Positions 29,080 to 38,505 of a stretch of 64,000 nt of DNA are shown piece by piece (within the stretch, counting starts at the first letter, position 1; the number at the start of each line of letters is the position of its first letter). The DNA is from Hymenobacter armeniacus (lineage in GTDB: Bacteria; Bacteroidota; Bacteroidia; Cytophagales; Hymenobacteraceae), in NCBI RefSeq assembly GCF_014699055.1, contig NZ_JACXAC010000003.1, positions 310,001-374,000 on the forward strand, written 5' to 3'. Made by a program: the position numbers and the translations under genes. The notes below the pieces were generated by a model. It had not been told where the DNA came from, searched no databases, and saw nothing but the letters and a program-made list of their open reading frames with translations.

Positions 29080-30633
29080 ATGAAAATCTATCCGTTGCTG
29101 CTGGTTGGGGCGGCCGCGAGCGCCCAGACCCTGCCGGCCCACAACCCCGTGGTGCACGCCGACGTGCCGGACCTGTCCATCATTCGGGTGGGCAAAACGT
29201 ACTACATGAGCAGCACCACCATGCACATGAGCCCCGGGGTGCCCCTCATGAAATCGACGGATTTGGTGAACTGGAAGCTGGTGGGCTACGCTTACGATAC
29301 CCTCTCCGGCAACGACGCCATGACGCTCGCCAACGGCCGGAGCACCTACGGGCGGGGCTCGTGGGCCAGCAGCCTGCGCTACCACCGGGGCACCTACTAC
29401 GTGAGCACCTTCGCCCAAACCACGGGGAAAACCCACGTCTATTCGACCAAGAACATCGAGAAGGGCCCCTGGAAAGCGGTTTCCTTCCGGCCCAGCCTGC
29501 ACGACCATTCCTTGTTTTTCGACGACGATGGCCGCGTGTACATGGTGTACGGCGCAGGCAAAATCCAGCTGGCCGAGCTCACCGCCGACGCCTCGGGCCT
29601 GAAGCCGGGCACCACTTCGCAGGTCATCATCGAAAACGCCAGCGCCCCGGCTGGCCCCAACCTTGGCCTGCCGGCCGAAGGCTCGCAGCTGTTCAAAATC
29701 AACGGCAAGTACTACCTCTTCAACATCACCTGGCCCAAGGGCGGCATGCGCACCGTGGTGGTGCACCGGGCCGATAAGATTGGCGGGCCCTACGAAGGCC
29801 GGGTGGCCCTGCAGGACCTGGGCGTGGCCCAGGGCGGCCTCATCGACACGCCCGACGGCAAGTGGTACGCTTACTTATTCCGCGATTTTGGCGCGGTGGG
29901 CCGCATTCCGTACTTGGTGCCGGTGCAGTGGGAGGGGGGCTGGCTGGTGCTGGGCAGCCCGGCGGGCAAAGTGCCCGAAATACTGGCCCTGCCCGCGAAT
30001 AAAAGTCTGATTCCGGGCATTGTTGCTTCCGACGAGTTTACGCGCCGGGCGGGCGAGCCGGCCTTGCCGCTGGTGTGGCAGTGGAACCACAACCCCGACA
30101 ACCAACGCTGGTCGGTGACCAGGCGGTCGGGCTACCTGCGCCTCACCACCGGGCGGGTCGATACGTCCTTCCTGCTGGCCCGCAACACCCTCACGCAGCG
30201 CACCATCGGCCCGGTGTGCGCCGGCACCACGGCCCTGGACGTGTCGCACCTGCAGCCCGGCGATTTTGCCGGCCTCGGGGTGTTGCAGCGGCGCTACGGC
30301 CTGGTGGGCGTGCAGGCTAGTGCGGGCGCGAAAGCCATTGTAATGGTGAGCGCCGAATCGGAGAAGCCGGTGGAACTGCAGCGCCTGCCGCTAAACCAGG
30401 ACAGGGTGTACTTCAAAATCGAGTGCGACTTCCGGGACCGCAAGGACGTGGCCACCTTCTTCTACAGCCTAGACGGCAACACTTGGCAGCCCGTGGGCAG
30501 GCCCCTCAAAATGGCTTACACGCTGCCGCACTTCATGGGCTACCGGTTTGCCCTCTTCAACTACGCCACCCAAACAGCGGGCGGCTACGCCGACTTCGAC
30601 TATTTCCGCATCACTGACAAGCTTACCAATTAA
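29080..30633 (+). CDS. GH43 glycoside hydrolase with C-terminal beta-sandwich
   Basis: 517 residues from ATG 29080 (a GTG lies one codon upstream), with a short signal peptide ending AAASAQ. The start is 16 bases after the GH8 stop. Catalytic candidates are D31 (VPDLSIIRVG), D142 (HDHSLFF) and E200 (LPAEGSQLF). Residues about 325-517 form a concanavalin-like C-terminal domain. The layout is that of GH43 beta-xylosidases/arabinofuranosidases found in pairs in Bacteroidota xylan loci. The first motif has DLS in place of the more usual DPS, which does not remove a catalytic residue. Confidence 0.88.
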   Translation: MKIYPLLLVGAAASAQTLPAHNPVVHADVPDLSIIRVGKTYYMSSTTMHMSPGVPLMKSTDLVNWKLVGYAYDTLSGNDAMTLANGRSTYGRGSWASSLRYHRGTYYVSTFAQTTGKTHVYSTKNIEKGPWKAVSFRPSLHDHSLFFDDDGRVYMVYGAGKIQLAELTADASGLKPGTTSQVIIENASAPAGPNLGLPAEGSQLFKINGKYYLFNITWPKGGMRTVVVHRADKIGGPYEGRVALQDLGVAQGGLIDTPDGKWYAYLFRDFGAVGRIPYLVPVQWEGGWLVLGSPAGKVPEILALPANKSLIPGIVASDEFTRRAGEPALPLVWQWNHNPDNQRWSVTRRSGYLRLTTGRVDTSFLLARNTLTQRTIGPVCAGTTALDVSHLQPGDFAGLGVLQRRYGLVGVQASAGAKAIVMVSAESEKPVELQRLPLNQDRVYFKIECDFRDRKDVATFFYSLDGNTWQPVGRPLKMAYTLPHFMGYRFALFNYATQTAGGYADFDYFRITDKLTN

Positions 30634-30645
30634 CCATGTTGGCAG

Positions 30646-30757
30646 GGCGCCTTACACCCATTCCCTCTCCGGTGGAGAGGGGAGCCAGACGCCAAAATTG
30701 TTGAACGCACCCCCTCTCCTTTGGGAGAGGGGGCCGGGGGGTGAGGCGCCCCGTCAG
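30646..30757. repeat. MITE/REP-like palindromic repeat, copy B
   Basis: The right end (GGGGGTGAGGCGCCCCGTCAG) matches the right end of copy A at 15052-15177; the left end (GGCGCCTTACACCCATTCCC) is more degraded. It includes CCTCTCC/GGAGAGG stems. It fills the gap between two GH43 genes and may mark a junction where hydrolase genes were added. Confidence 0.7.
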
Positions 30758-30782
30758 AACGAATACCCGTGCTCTAACCCAT

Positions 30783-32141
30783 ATGATACAAAACGTTAAC
30801 CTTTGGCTGCTCACGGCGCTGGCTCTATCTAGCTTCCAGTCCGCCCACGCCCAAAACCCCTTCATCACCAACCAATTCACGGCCGACCCCACGGCCCGCG
30901 TGTTCGGCGGCCGGGTGTACGTGTACCCCTCGCACGACATCCAGGCTACTCCGGGGCACGGGCGGGCCGGCTGGTTTGTGATGGAAGACTACCACGTCTT
31001 TTCGTCGGCCAACCTCACCGACTGGACCGACCACGGCGTCATCGTGACCCAAAACAAGGTGCCTTGGGTGAAGCCCGACAGCTACGCCATGTGGGCGCCC
31101 GACTGCGTGCAGCGCAACGGCAAGTACTACTTCTACTTCCCCGCCACGCCCCAGGACACCACCGGCGGCCGGGGCTTCCGCATTGGGGTGGCCGTGGCCG
31201 ACAAGCCCACCGGCCCCTTCGTGCCGCAGCCCGCGCCCATCGCCAACGTCCGCGGCATCGACCCCAACGTGTTCATCGACCAAGACGGCCAGGCCTACCT
31301 CTACTGGTCGCAGGGCAACATCTACGGCGCCAAGCTCAAGGCCAACATGCTGGAGCTGGCCGAAGAACCCCACACCCTCGGCGAGCTGCCCACCAAAGGC
31401 CTGAAGGAAGGCCCCTATGTATTCGAGCGCAAGGGCATTTACTACCTCACGTATCCGCACGTGGCAAACAAGACCGAGCGCCTCGAATACGCCACCAGCA
31501 GCAGCCCGCTCGGGCCGTTCACGGTGCGCGGGGTGATGATGGACGAGTCGCCGACCGGGTGCTGGACCAACCACCACTCCCTGCTGCAGCTCAACAAGCA
31601 GTGGTACCTCTTCTATCACCACAACGATTTGTCGCCGAAGTTTGACAAAAACCGCTCCGTTAGAATCGACAGCTTGTCCTTCGCGGCCGACGGCTCGATT
31701 CGGAAAGTGACGCCGACTTTGCGCGGCGTGGGCCTCACCGATGCCCGCCAGAAAATCCAGCTCGACCGCTACAGCCGCCTGAGCACGCAAGGCGCCGCCA
31801 TTGCCTTTCTGGACACGGCCAACACGTTTCGGGGCTGGAAAACCGTCTTCGCCGGTAACCAAGGCTGGGTGCAGTACAACGGCGTCGCGTTTGGCGCGCA
31901 AAAGCTGAAAACTGTGATGCTCCGGGGCATGTCGGCCGCCGGTGCCACCCTGCAAATCCGGTTGGATAACGCGGCGGGGCCGGTTGTCGCCGAAATCACC
32001 GTGCCCAAGGGCAGTGCCTGGCAGGAAGTAAAAGCGCCAATGCGGGCTTTCCGGCCCGGCACGCACGCGCTGTACGTCGCGCCAAAGCCGACGTCCTCAG
32101 CGGCGGCAGCTGTGGAGGTCGACTGGGTCCGCTTCGAGTGA
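30783..32141 (+). CDS. GH43 glycoside hydrolase with C-terminal CBM6-like domain
   Basis: 452 residues from ATG 30783, which opens a signal peptide ending FQSAHAQ; the open frame continues upstream into the repeat and is not coding there. Propeller residues: D35 (TADPTARVF), D160 (GIDPNVF) and E209 (LKEGPYVF). Residues about 325-452 (RYSRLSTQGAAIAFLDTANT to EVDWVRFE) resemble a CBM6 beta-sandwich. This pattern occurs in arabinoxylan arabinofuranosidases and xylosidases. It is the fourth GH43 of the island and the first gene after repeat copy B. Confidence 0.88.
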   Translation: MIQNVNLWLLTALALSSFQSAHAQNPFITNQFTADPTARVFGGRVYVYPSHDIQATPGHGRAGWFVMEDYHVFSSANLTDWTDHGVIVTQNKVPWVKPDSYAMWAPDCVQRNGKYYFYFPATPQDTTGGRGFRIGVAVADKPTGPFVPQPAPIANVRGIDPNVFIDQDGQAYLYWSQGNIYGAKLKANMLELAEEPHTLGELPTKGLKEGPYVFERKGIYYLTYPHVANKTERLEYATSSSPLGPFTVRGVMMDESPTGCWTNHHSLLQLNKQWYLFYHHNDLSPKFDKNRSVRIDSLSFAADGSIRKVTPTLRGVGLTDARQKIQLDRYSRLSTQGAAIAFLDTANTFRGWKTVFAGNQGWVQYNGVAFGAQKLKTVMLRGMSAAGATLQIRLDNAAGPVVAEITVPKGSAWQEVKAPMRAFRPGTHALYVAPKPTSSAAAAVEVDWVRFE

Positions 32142-32223
32142 GCTCCCCGTGCAACGGCCGCACGGCTGACACTCCGCCCCGCGGCGGCTCAAGCAACTGA
32201 TAAACGCTTTCCCCATCCTCATT

Positions 32224-34887
32224 ATGAAACTTGCTACTGCTTTACTCGGCCTGTTCTTGCTCAGCAGCGGGGCCCAGCCGGCTCCTCCCGCCCATGCCCC
32301 GGTGGCCGAATTCCCGTTCCAGAACCCCGACCTGCCCGTCGACCAGCGCGTGGACGACCTGGTGGGCCGCCTGACCCTGCCCGAAAAAGTGTCGCAGATG
32401 CTGAACGCCTCGCCGGCCATCGACCGGCTGGGCATTCCGGCCTACAACTGGTGGAACGAGGCCCTGCACGGCGTGGCCCGCACCAACCTAAAAACCACGG
32501 TGTTTCCGCAGGCCATCGGCATGGCCGCCACCTTCGACAAGGACGCCATGCTGACCATGGCCACCATGACCTCCGACGAGGCCCGGGCCGTGCACCAGGA
32601 GTACGTGCGGCGCGGCGAGCGGGGCATCTACCAGGGCCTCACGTTCTGGACGCCCAACATCAACATCTTCCGCGACCCGCGCTGGGGCCGGGGCCAGGAA
32701 ACCTACGGCGAAGACCCCTACCTGACCGGCCAGCTGGGCTCGGCGCTGGTGAAGGGCTTTCAGGGCGACGACCCGAAGTATTTGAAAATCACGGCCTGCG
32801 CCAAGCACTTCGCCGTGCACAGCGGGCCGGAGTCGTCGCGCCACGAGTTCAACGCCCAAATCAGCGACTACGACCTGTGGGATACCTACCTGCCGGCTTT
32901 CCGCGACTTGATTGTGGACGCCAAAGTGGCCGGCGTGATGTGTGCCTACAACGCCTACGCCGGCCAGCCCTGCTGCGGCTCCGACAAGCTGATGAACGAA
33001 ATTCTCTACGATAAGTGGAAGTTCAAGGGCTACGTCACCTCCGACTGCGACGGCCTAAACGACTTCTGGCAGCACCACAAAACCGACCCCGACGCCGCCA
33101 CGGCCGCCGCCAACGCCGTGCTGCACGGCACCGACATCGAGTGCGCCACCGGTAAGCTCTTTACCTACAATTCGCTGCTGGAATCGGTACAGAAAAATCT
33201 CATCACCGAAGAGCAGCTGAATACCTCGGTGAAGCGGCTCTTCAAAATCCGTTTCCAGCTGGGCATGTTCGACCCGGTGGAGCGCGTGAAGTACGCCCGC
33301 ATTCCGATGAGCGTGGTGGAAAGCGCCCCGCACCAAGCCCACGCCCTGAAGATGGCCCGCGAGTCGGTGGTGCTGCTGAAGAACGAGAAGAGCACGCTGC
33401 CGTTGCGCAAAAACCTGAAGAAGATTGCCGTGCTGGGCCCCAACGCCGACAACGAAAGCGTGCAGCTGGGCAACTACAACGGCTTCGCGACGGAGATAGT
33501 GACGCCGCTGGAAGGCATTCGAGCCAAGGTGAGCAAGGGCACCGAAGTGGTGTACGTGCAAGGCGTGGACTACGCCAGCAACATCGTATACGAGCCGCTC
33601 GACCTCAACAAAAACCTGGCGTTTCAAGGCCAGCCGGGCTTCAAAGCCGAGTACTTCAAAGGCACCAATCTGGAGGGCGCGGCCGTAGCCACGCGCCAGG
33701 AAGCCGCCCTCGACCGCTACCTCGCCAACGTGAAGATGGAAGTGGCGCCCGGCCTGCTCGCCGAAAACTTCTCGGCCCGCTACCAGGCCACGTTCACCCC
33801 GGAGAAAACCGAAGAGCTGGCCCTGCAAATCAGCGGCGACGACGGCTACCGGCTGTTCGTGGACGACAAGCTGGTCATTGACAATTGGAAAGGCCGCGGC
33901 TTCTCCACCAACCAGCACGTGCTGAACGTGACGGCCGGCCAGAAACTGAGCCTGCGTTTGGAGTATTTCCAGGTCGACCGCCGCACCATCCTCAAGTTCA
34001 CGGGCGCCAAGGTGGTGCCCATGAACGCGGCCAACATCCTGGCCAAGGTGGGCGATGCCGACGCCATCGTGTTTGTGGGCGGCATCTCGCCCCGGCTCGA
34101 AGGCGAGGAAATGAAAGTGGACGTGCCCGGTTTCAGCGGCGGCGACCGCACCACCATCGGCCTGCCCCAGGTGCAAACCGACCTGCTGAAGGTGCTGCAC
34201 GGTTCCGGCAAGCCCGTGGTGCTGGCCCTGATGACGGGCAGCGCCCTGGCCACGCCCTGGGAGGCCCAGAACCTGCCGGCCATCCTCAACACCTGGTACG
34301 GCGGGCAGGCGGCCGGCACCGCGCTGGCCGACGTGCTGTTTGGCGACTACAACCCCGCCGGCCGCCTGCCGGTCACGTTCTATAAATCAGAAACCCAGCT
34401 GCCGCCCTTCGACAACTACGACATGAAGGGCCGCACTTACCGCTACTTCACCGGCGAGCCGCTGTTCTCCTTCGGCCACGGCCTGAGCTACACCACCTTC
34501 AAGTACAGCAACCTGAAAGTGCTGTCGAAGCCGGTGACCGGCCAGCCCATTCGGGTGAGCGTGGATGTGCAAAACACCGGCGCCCGGGCCGGCGATGAAG
34601 TGGTGCAGCTCTACGTGCGCCACGCCGGCGTATCGGGCCGCGTGGCCCGGCACGCCCTGGAAGGCTTCCGCCGCATCAACCTGGCGCCCGGCGCCCGGCA
34701 AACGGTGGCCTTTACGCTCACGCCGCGCCAGCTTTCGCGCCTCACCGAGCAGGCCAAACGGGTGGAAATGCCCGGCACGGTGCAGGTGTATGTGGGCGGT
34801 GGACAGCCGATGGCTGCAGCCGTTGCGGCCAATAAGGTGGTCAAAACCGTTGTGCAGCTGACCGGCGCGCCGGTGGCGATTGACTGA
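32224..34887 (+). CDS. GH3 beta-xylosidase/beta-glucosidase with PA14 insert
   Basis: 887 residues with a signal peptide (residues 1-20). The N-terminal (alpha/beta)8 domain has WWNEALHGVART, WTPNINIFRDPRWGRGQETYGEDP, KHFAVHSGPE and nucleophile D274 in YVTSDCDGLND. The alpha/beta sandwich is interrupted by a PA14-type domain (about 475-600, with SGDDGYRLFVDDKLVIDNW), and a fibronectin III-like domain closes the protein (ALEGFRRINLAPG). GH3 members with this layout in xylan loci are usually beta-xylosidases, which is the likely role, but glucosidase activity cannot be excluded. The TGA stop lies in the left arm of an inverted repeat. Confidence 0.92.
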   Translation: MKLATALLGLFLLSSGAQPAPPAHAPVAEFPFQNPDLPVDQRVDDLVGRLTLPEKVSQMLNASPAIDRLGIPAYNWWNEALHGVARTNLKTTVFPQAIGMAATFDKDAMLTMATMTSDEARAVHQEYVRRGERGIYQGLTFWTPNINIFRDPRWGRGQETYGEDPYLTGQLGSALVKGFQGDDPKYLKITACAKHFAVHSGPESSRHEFNAQISDYDLWDTYLPAFRDLIVDAKVAGVMCAYNAYAGQPCCGSDKLMNEILYDKWKFKGYVTSDCDGLNDFWQHHKTDPDAATAAANAVLHGTDIECATGKLFTYNSLLESVQKNLITEEQLNTSVKRLFKIRFQLGMFDPVERVKYARIPMSVVESAPHQAHALKMARESVVLLKNEKSTLPLRKNLKKIAVLGPNADNESVQLGNYNGFATEIVTPLEGIRAKVSKGTEVVYVQGVDYASNIVYEPLDLNKNLAFQGQPGFKAEYFKGTNLEGAAVATRQEAALDRYLANVKMEVAPGLLAENFSARYQATFTPEKTEELALQISGDDGYRLFVDDKLVIDNWKGRGFSTNQHVLNVTAGQKLSLRLEYFQVDRRTILKFTGAKVVPMNAANILAKVGDADAIVFVGGISPRLEGEEMKVDVPGFSGGDRTTIGLPQVQTDLLKVLHGSGKPVVLALMTGSALATPWEAQNLPAILNTWYGGQAAGTALADVLFGDYNPAGRLPVTFYKSETQLPPFDNYDMKGRTYRYFTGEPLFSFGHGLSYTTFKYSNLKVLSKPVTGQPIRVSVDVQNTGARAGDEVVQLYVRHAGVSGRVARHALEGFRRINLAPGARQTVAFTLTPRQLSRLTEQAKRVEMPGTVQVYVGGGQPMAAAVAANKVVKTVVQLTGAPVAID

Positions 34888-34994
34888 CCGAATGTAGAGA
34901 CGCATACTTGCGTCTCGGCGTTGAACGGTGTGGGTGAACGATGCTCGAACGGGGCGGATGCCCAGACGCAGGTATGCGTCTCTACATTCGGTCA
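34885..34994. repeat. Inverted repeat between convergent GH3 and pullulanase genes
   Basis: 31-base arms at 34885-34915 and 34964-34994 match at all but one base; the arm begins TGACCGAATGTAGAGACGCA. The first three bases are the GH3 stop codon, and the right arm ends 14 bases from the pullulanase stop. It can fold in either transcript and probably serves as a two-way terminator or stabiliser. The core resembles repeats widespread in Bacteroidota genomes. Confidence 0.8.
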
Positions 34995-35008
34995 GCCGGG
35001 CCCGCGGG

Positions 35009-36997
35009 CTACTGCCGAATCAGAATCAGCGCCGAGCTGCCCGGTACCTGCACGCCGCTCATCACCTCCAGCACGTCGAAGCCTTCCTGGTTGATTTGGT
35101 CGCCGCGCAGCACCACGGTGTAGGTGCCGCGGGGCAGGGTCACGCTGTCGGCGGAGCGGTTGCCGTTAAAAATGACGATGATGTCCTGCCAGGCGTCGCC
35201 GCCGGCGTGGTTTTTCAGCTGGTAGGCAATGACGCCAGGGTGGGTGTTGGGCAAAAACTCCAGGTGCTGCTGCACCAGTTCGGCGGTGGGCAGGCGGAAG
35301 GCGGGGTGGGCCCGGCGCATCGCAATGAGCTTGCGGTAGAATTCGTACACGCCGGCGTATTTGGCCTTGCGCGCCCAGTCAATCTGGTTCACGCTGTCGG
35401 GCAGGTTGTAGGAGTTGTGCGAGCCGCCTTTGGTGCGCAAAAACTCGTCGCCCACCGGCAAAAACGGAATGCCCTGCGAGGTAAATACGATGGTGTTGCT
35501 CAGCACATCCATCTTGATAAGGTCGGCCTCCGAAGCGCCTTTGTTCGAGGCCTTGAGCTTGTCCCAGAGCACCATGTCGTCGTGGCAGGCCACGTAGTTG
35601 ATGGCCTGGGCGGGCGAGTTGGCCCACGCGGCTTTCGAGTAGTTCACCTTGGCGAAATCGAGCTGCGGGTGGGCCGTGGCGGCCACGATGCCAAACTTCA
35701 CGCTCTCTTCCAGGCCGGGCCGGCCGCTGGCGAAGCCGGGCTCGGTCTGGCGGGCGTAGTGGCCTTTCACGCCGTCGCGCAGCTCGTCGCCGAAGGCTGC
35801 GATGCGGTCAATCTTGCCCATGTTGGCCTTCACGGCGCGCTTGGCTTCGGGCAGGGGCGAGGGGCCGGCGGTCCAGCCCTCGCCGTATAGCAATATGCTG
35901 TGGTCCTGCAGGTCGAGCGCCACGCGGATGGCGCGCATGGTTTCGATATCGAGCACGCCCATGAGGTCGAAGCGGAAGCCGTCGGCGTGGTATTCCTGGG
36001 CCCAATACACGACGGATTCCACGATGAGCTTGCGCACCATGGGCCGCTCCGAGGCCACTTCGTTGCCGCAGGCGGTGGCGTTGCTCAGGGTGCCGTCGGG
36101 GTTGTGGCGGTAGTAGTAGCCGGGCACCAGCTGCTCGAAAGAGCTGCGGGCGGCGTTGGCGGTGTGGTTGTACACCACGTCGAGCACCAGGCGCAGGCCC
36201 TGGCCGTGCAGGTTCTGCACCAGCTGCTTGAACTCGCTGATGCGGGTGCTGGGATTGGCAGCGTTGGTGGCGTACGAGCCTTCGGGTACCGAATAGTGTA
36301 GCGGGTCGTAGCCCCAGTTGTAGCGGTTGGCGCTGGCGGACGCGGCCTCGTCGATGCTGGCAAAGTCGTTGGTGGGCAGCAGGTGCACGTGGGTCAGGCC
36401 CAGCTCCACGAGGTGCTCCAGGCCGGTGGTCACGTTCTGGGGGCCGCGGGTGCCCAGCTGGGCCAGGCCGAGGTACTTGCCCTTGCGGGTGATGCCCGAC
36501 TGCGGGTGCATGCTCAGGTCGCGCACGTGCGCTTCGCCAATCACGACGTCGGTGGGCTGTTTCAGGGCCGGGCGCAGGTCGTCGGCCCAGCCGGGCGGGG
36601 CCACGGCGGCGGGGTTGAGCACGGCCCCGCGCTGGCCGTTGAGGCCCACGGCGTGGGCGTAGGGGTCGGCCACTTCGGCCATCTTCTTGCCCGCGATGGT
36701 GGCCTGCACCGTGTAGAAGCCGGTGGTGCCGGCGGGCAGGGCGTACAGCCAGGTGCCGTCTTCGGCCTTGGCCATGGCGTAGTCGGCGGTGGGCGCGCCG
36801 CCGGTGCCGGCCGCGTACAGCTTCAGGTGCAGGGCCTCGGCGGTGGGGGCCCACACGCGCAGGCTGGCCTGGGGGCCGCGCCAGGTCAGGCCGAGGTCGG
36901 GGCCGCGGTACACGGGGTAGCTGCCGAAGTCGGGCAGAGGCGCCGCCGGGGTTTTGGTAGTAGATAGCAGCACAAACAATAGGAGGGAGCGAATCAT
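35009..36997 (-). CDS. Type I pullulanase-like GH13 alpha-glucan debranching enzyme
   Basis: 662 residues from the ATG at 36997, giving the hydrophobic start MIRSLLLFVLLS, so likely exported. A CBM48-like domain (LRVWAPTAEALHLKLY) precedes the GH13 barrel. The pullulanase signature YNWGYDPLHYSVPEGSY is present, as are LVLDVVYNHT, nucleophile D344 in DGFRFDLMG, acid/base E373 in YGEGW, and ACHDDM for the transition-state aspartate. It would cut alpha-1,6 branches in pullulan or glycogen-like glucans. It stands alone on the minus strand, convergent with the xylan island and unrelated to it by function. The position before HVRD reads GEA where YEL/YEM is common. Confidence 0.9.
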   Translation of the reverse strand: MIRSLLLFVLLSTTKTPAAPLPDFGSYPVYRGPDLGLTWRGPQASLRVWAPTAEALHLKLYAAGTGGAPTADYAMAKAEDGTWLYALPAGTTGFYTVQATIAGKKMAEVADPYAHAVGLNGQRGAVLNPAAVAPPGWADDLRPALKQPTDVVIGEAHVRDLSMHPQSGITRKGKYLGLAQLGTRGPQNVTTGLEHLVELGLTHVHLLPTNDFASIDEAASASANRYNWGYDPLHYSVPEGSYATNAANPSTRISEFKQLVQNLHGQGLRLVLDVVYNHTANAARSSFEQLVPGYYYRHNPDGTLSNATACGNEVASERPMVRKLIVESVVYWAQEYHADGFRFDLMGVLDIETMRAIRVALDLQDHSILLYGEGWTAGPSPLPEAKRAVKANMGKIDRIAAFGDELRDGVKGHYARQTEPGFASGRPGLEESVKFGIVAATAHPQLDFAKVNYSKAAWANSPAQAINYVACHDDMVLWDKLKASNKGASEADLIKMDVLSNTIVFTSQGIPFLPVGDEFLRTKGGSHNSYNLPDSVNQIDWARKAKYAGVYEFYRKLIAMRRAHPAFRLPTAELVQQHLEFLPNTHPGVIAYQLKNHAGGDAWQDIIVIFNGNRSADSVTLPRGTYTVVLRGDQINQEGFDVLEVMSGVQVPGSSALILIRQ

Positions 36998-37290
36998 GAC
37001 GGCAAAGTTCGGGAATTGTACGTAATGAAGAGTAGCCGCGGCTGGCAATCTACAAAAAAGCCATCTTGCCCTACGCAGCGCCCAATCTGGCTTGCGGCTC
37101 CAATTCCAACGATTGGATTAGTTGAAGCACACCAGACGCCTTGGCTGCCATCGGCAGCACGGCCTTTCCCTTTTTAAGACGATGCCCGCTTGGCCCTTGC
37201 AGGCATCTTGCCGGCCGATGAAACGGCCCCCGCCGTCGATACAATTCCGGTTACGGTCGGTTTGGCCGGGTTTTGGAAATCGGAGCGGGT
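36998..37290. other. Divergent gap between pullulanase and kinase genes
   Basis: The first 150 bases next to the pullulanase gene are AT-richer and likely contain its promoter, but no clear TAnnTTTG box was found. A small hairpin, GCTGCC/GGCAGC, lies at 37144-37158. Nothing else was recognised. Confidence 0.4.
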
Positions 37291-38442
37291 ATGTTTGCTT
37301 CGAATTCTTCCCTGTCTATGGCCGTCCTCACCCCCCGGCGCTACCTCGCTCCGCTCATTCACGTGCTGGTGTGGGGCTTGTTCGGACTCACGTTTTTGCT
37401 GTTTCAGCCGCTCACCGGTCGGCTCACCATGCCCCCGCAGTTTTGGCTGAAGCAGGGCCTGATGTTCTGCGTGTGGGTGGCCGCTTTCTACCTCACCGCC
37501 AAGGTGCTGGTGCCGCGCCTGCTGTTTCAGGGGCGCACGGGCTGGTTCATTCTGTCGTTGGTGGGCATCACGCTGGGGGTGCTGGTGTTCAGCAAGTTTC
37601 TGGAGTCGGCCCTCAACCTGCCCGAGCTCCTGAACAAGGCGTTTGAAGCCGTGGCGGGCCGCCCGCGCCTCAACCCCCGCGGCTACCGCTTCGATTCCAT
37701 GGGCCTGCTCACCACCATGTTTGTGCTGGGCATCAGCACCTGCATCACGGTGGTGCAGAAGTGGCAAAAGGACGCCCAGTTGCGCCAGACGCTGGAGCAG
37801 CAGCGCGTCAGCTCCGAGCTGTCGATGCTCAAGGCCCAGATAAACCCGCACTTCTTCTTCAATACCCTCAACAACATCTACGCCCTTACGCTGCTGGATG
37901 GCGAGCAGGCCCGCACGGCCATTCACCGCCTCTCGCGCATGATGCGCTACGTGCTGTATGACACGGCCGGCGGCATGACCCTGCTCAGCCAGGAAATCGC
38001 CTTCGTGCAGGACTACATCACCCTCATGCAGCTGCGGCTCGACGACCGGGTCACCGTCACCTTTGAGCGGCCCGAGCCCGTGCGCGACGTGCCCGTGGCC
38101 CCCATGCTGCTGCTGCCCTTCCTCGAAAACGCCTTCAAGCACGGGGTGGCGGCCACCGAGCCCAGCCGCATCTACGTGGCCATTCGCCAGCCCCGGCCCG
38201 ACGTGGTGGAGCTCGAAGTGCGCAACAGCCGCCTCGCGCTGCCCTCCACCGACTTGGCCGGCAGCAACGGCATCGGCCTGGCCAACACCCGCCGCCGCCT
38301 CGACTTGCTCTACCCCGGTCGCTTCCAATTGGTGGTCGACGACCACACGCCGGCCAACGAATTCCTAGTGCACCTCACCCTGACGGTGGGGGAGGGAAGT
38401 GCCGTAAGCCTGCCCGAGCCTGTTTCCGTCCTGTCATCCTGA
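37291..38442 (+). CDS. LytS-type sensor histidine kinase (His_kinase domain)
   Basis: 383 residues from ATG 37291 (ATG 37318 is an alternative). Four predicted membrane helices occupy about residues 15-165 (for example HVLVWGLFGLTFLLF and MFVLGISTCITVV). They are followed by the phosphoacceptor H187 in LKAQINPHFFFNTLNNIYAL, the N box LLPFLENAFKHG and the G box NGIGLANTRRRL. There is no large sensor domain. It phosphorylates the LytTR regulator encoded next. The ligand is unknown. The last codons and the TGA stop are inside a palindromic repeat (38431-38479), so the C-terminal residues SVLSS come from the repeat. Confidence 0.93.
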   Translation: MFASNSSLSMAVLTPRRYLAPLIHVLVWGLFGLTFLLFQPLTGRLTMPPQFWLKQGLMFCVWVAAFYLTAKVLVPRLLFQGRTGWFILSLVGITLGVLVFSKFLESALNLPELLNKAFEAVAGRPRLNPRGYRFDSMGLLTTMFVLGISTCITVVQKWQKDAQLRQTLEQQRVSSELSMLKAQINPHFFFNTLNNIYALTLLDGEQARTAIHRLSRMMRYVLYDTAGGMTLLSQEIAFVQDYITLMQLRLDDRVTVTFERPEPVRDVPVAPMLLLPFLENAFKHGVAATEPSRIYVAIRQPRPDVVELEVRNSRLALPSTDLAGSNGIGLANTRRRLDLLYPGRFQLVVDDHTPANEFLVHLTLTVGEGSAVSLPEPVSVLSS

Positions 38443-38479
38443 GCCTTCTGCGGTTCAAGCAGAATGCTCAGGATGACAG
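38431..38479. repeat. Composite palindrome at the kinase stop codon
   Basis: Outer arms CTGTCATCCTGAGC (38431-38444) and its exact complement (38466-38479) enclose inner arms TTCTGC/GCAGAA. The kinase TGA stop (38440-38442) lies in the left arm. It sits within the kinase-regulator operon and could modulate expression of the second gene. Confidence 0.8.
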
Positions 38480-38505
38480 TATTTTCTTAACCCACGCTTC
38501 CCTAC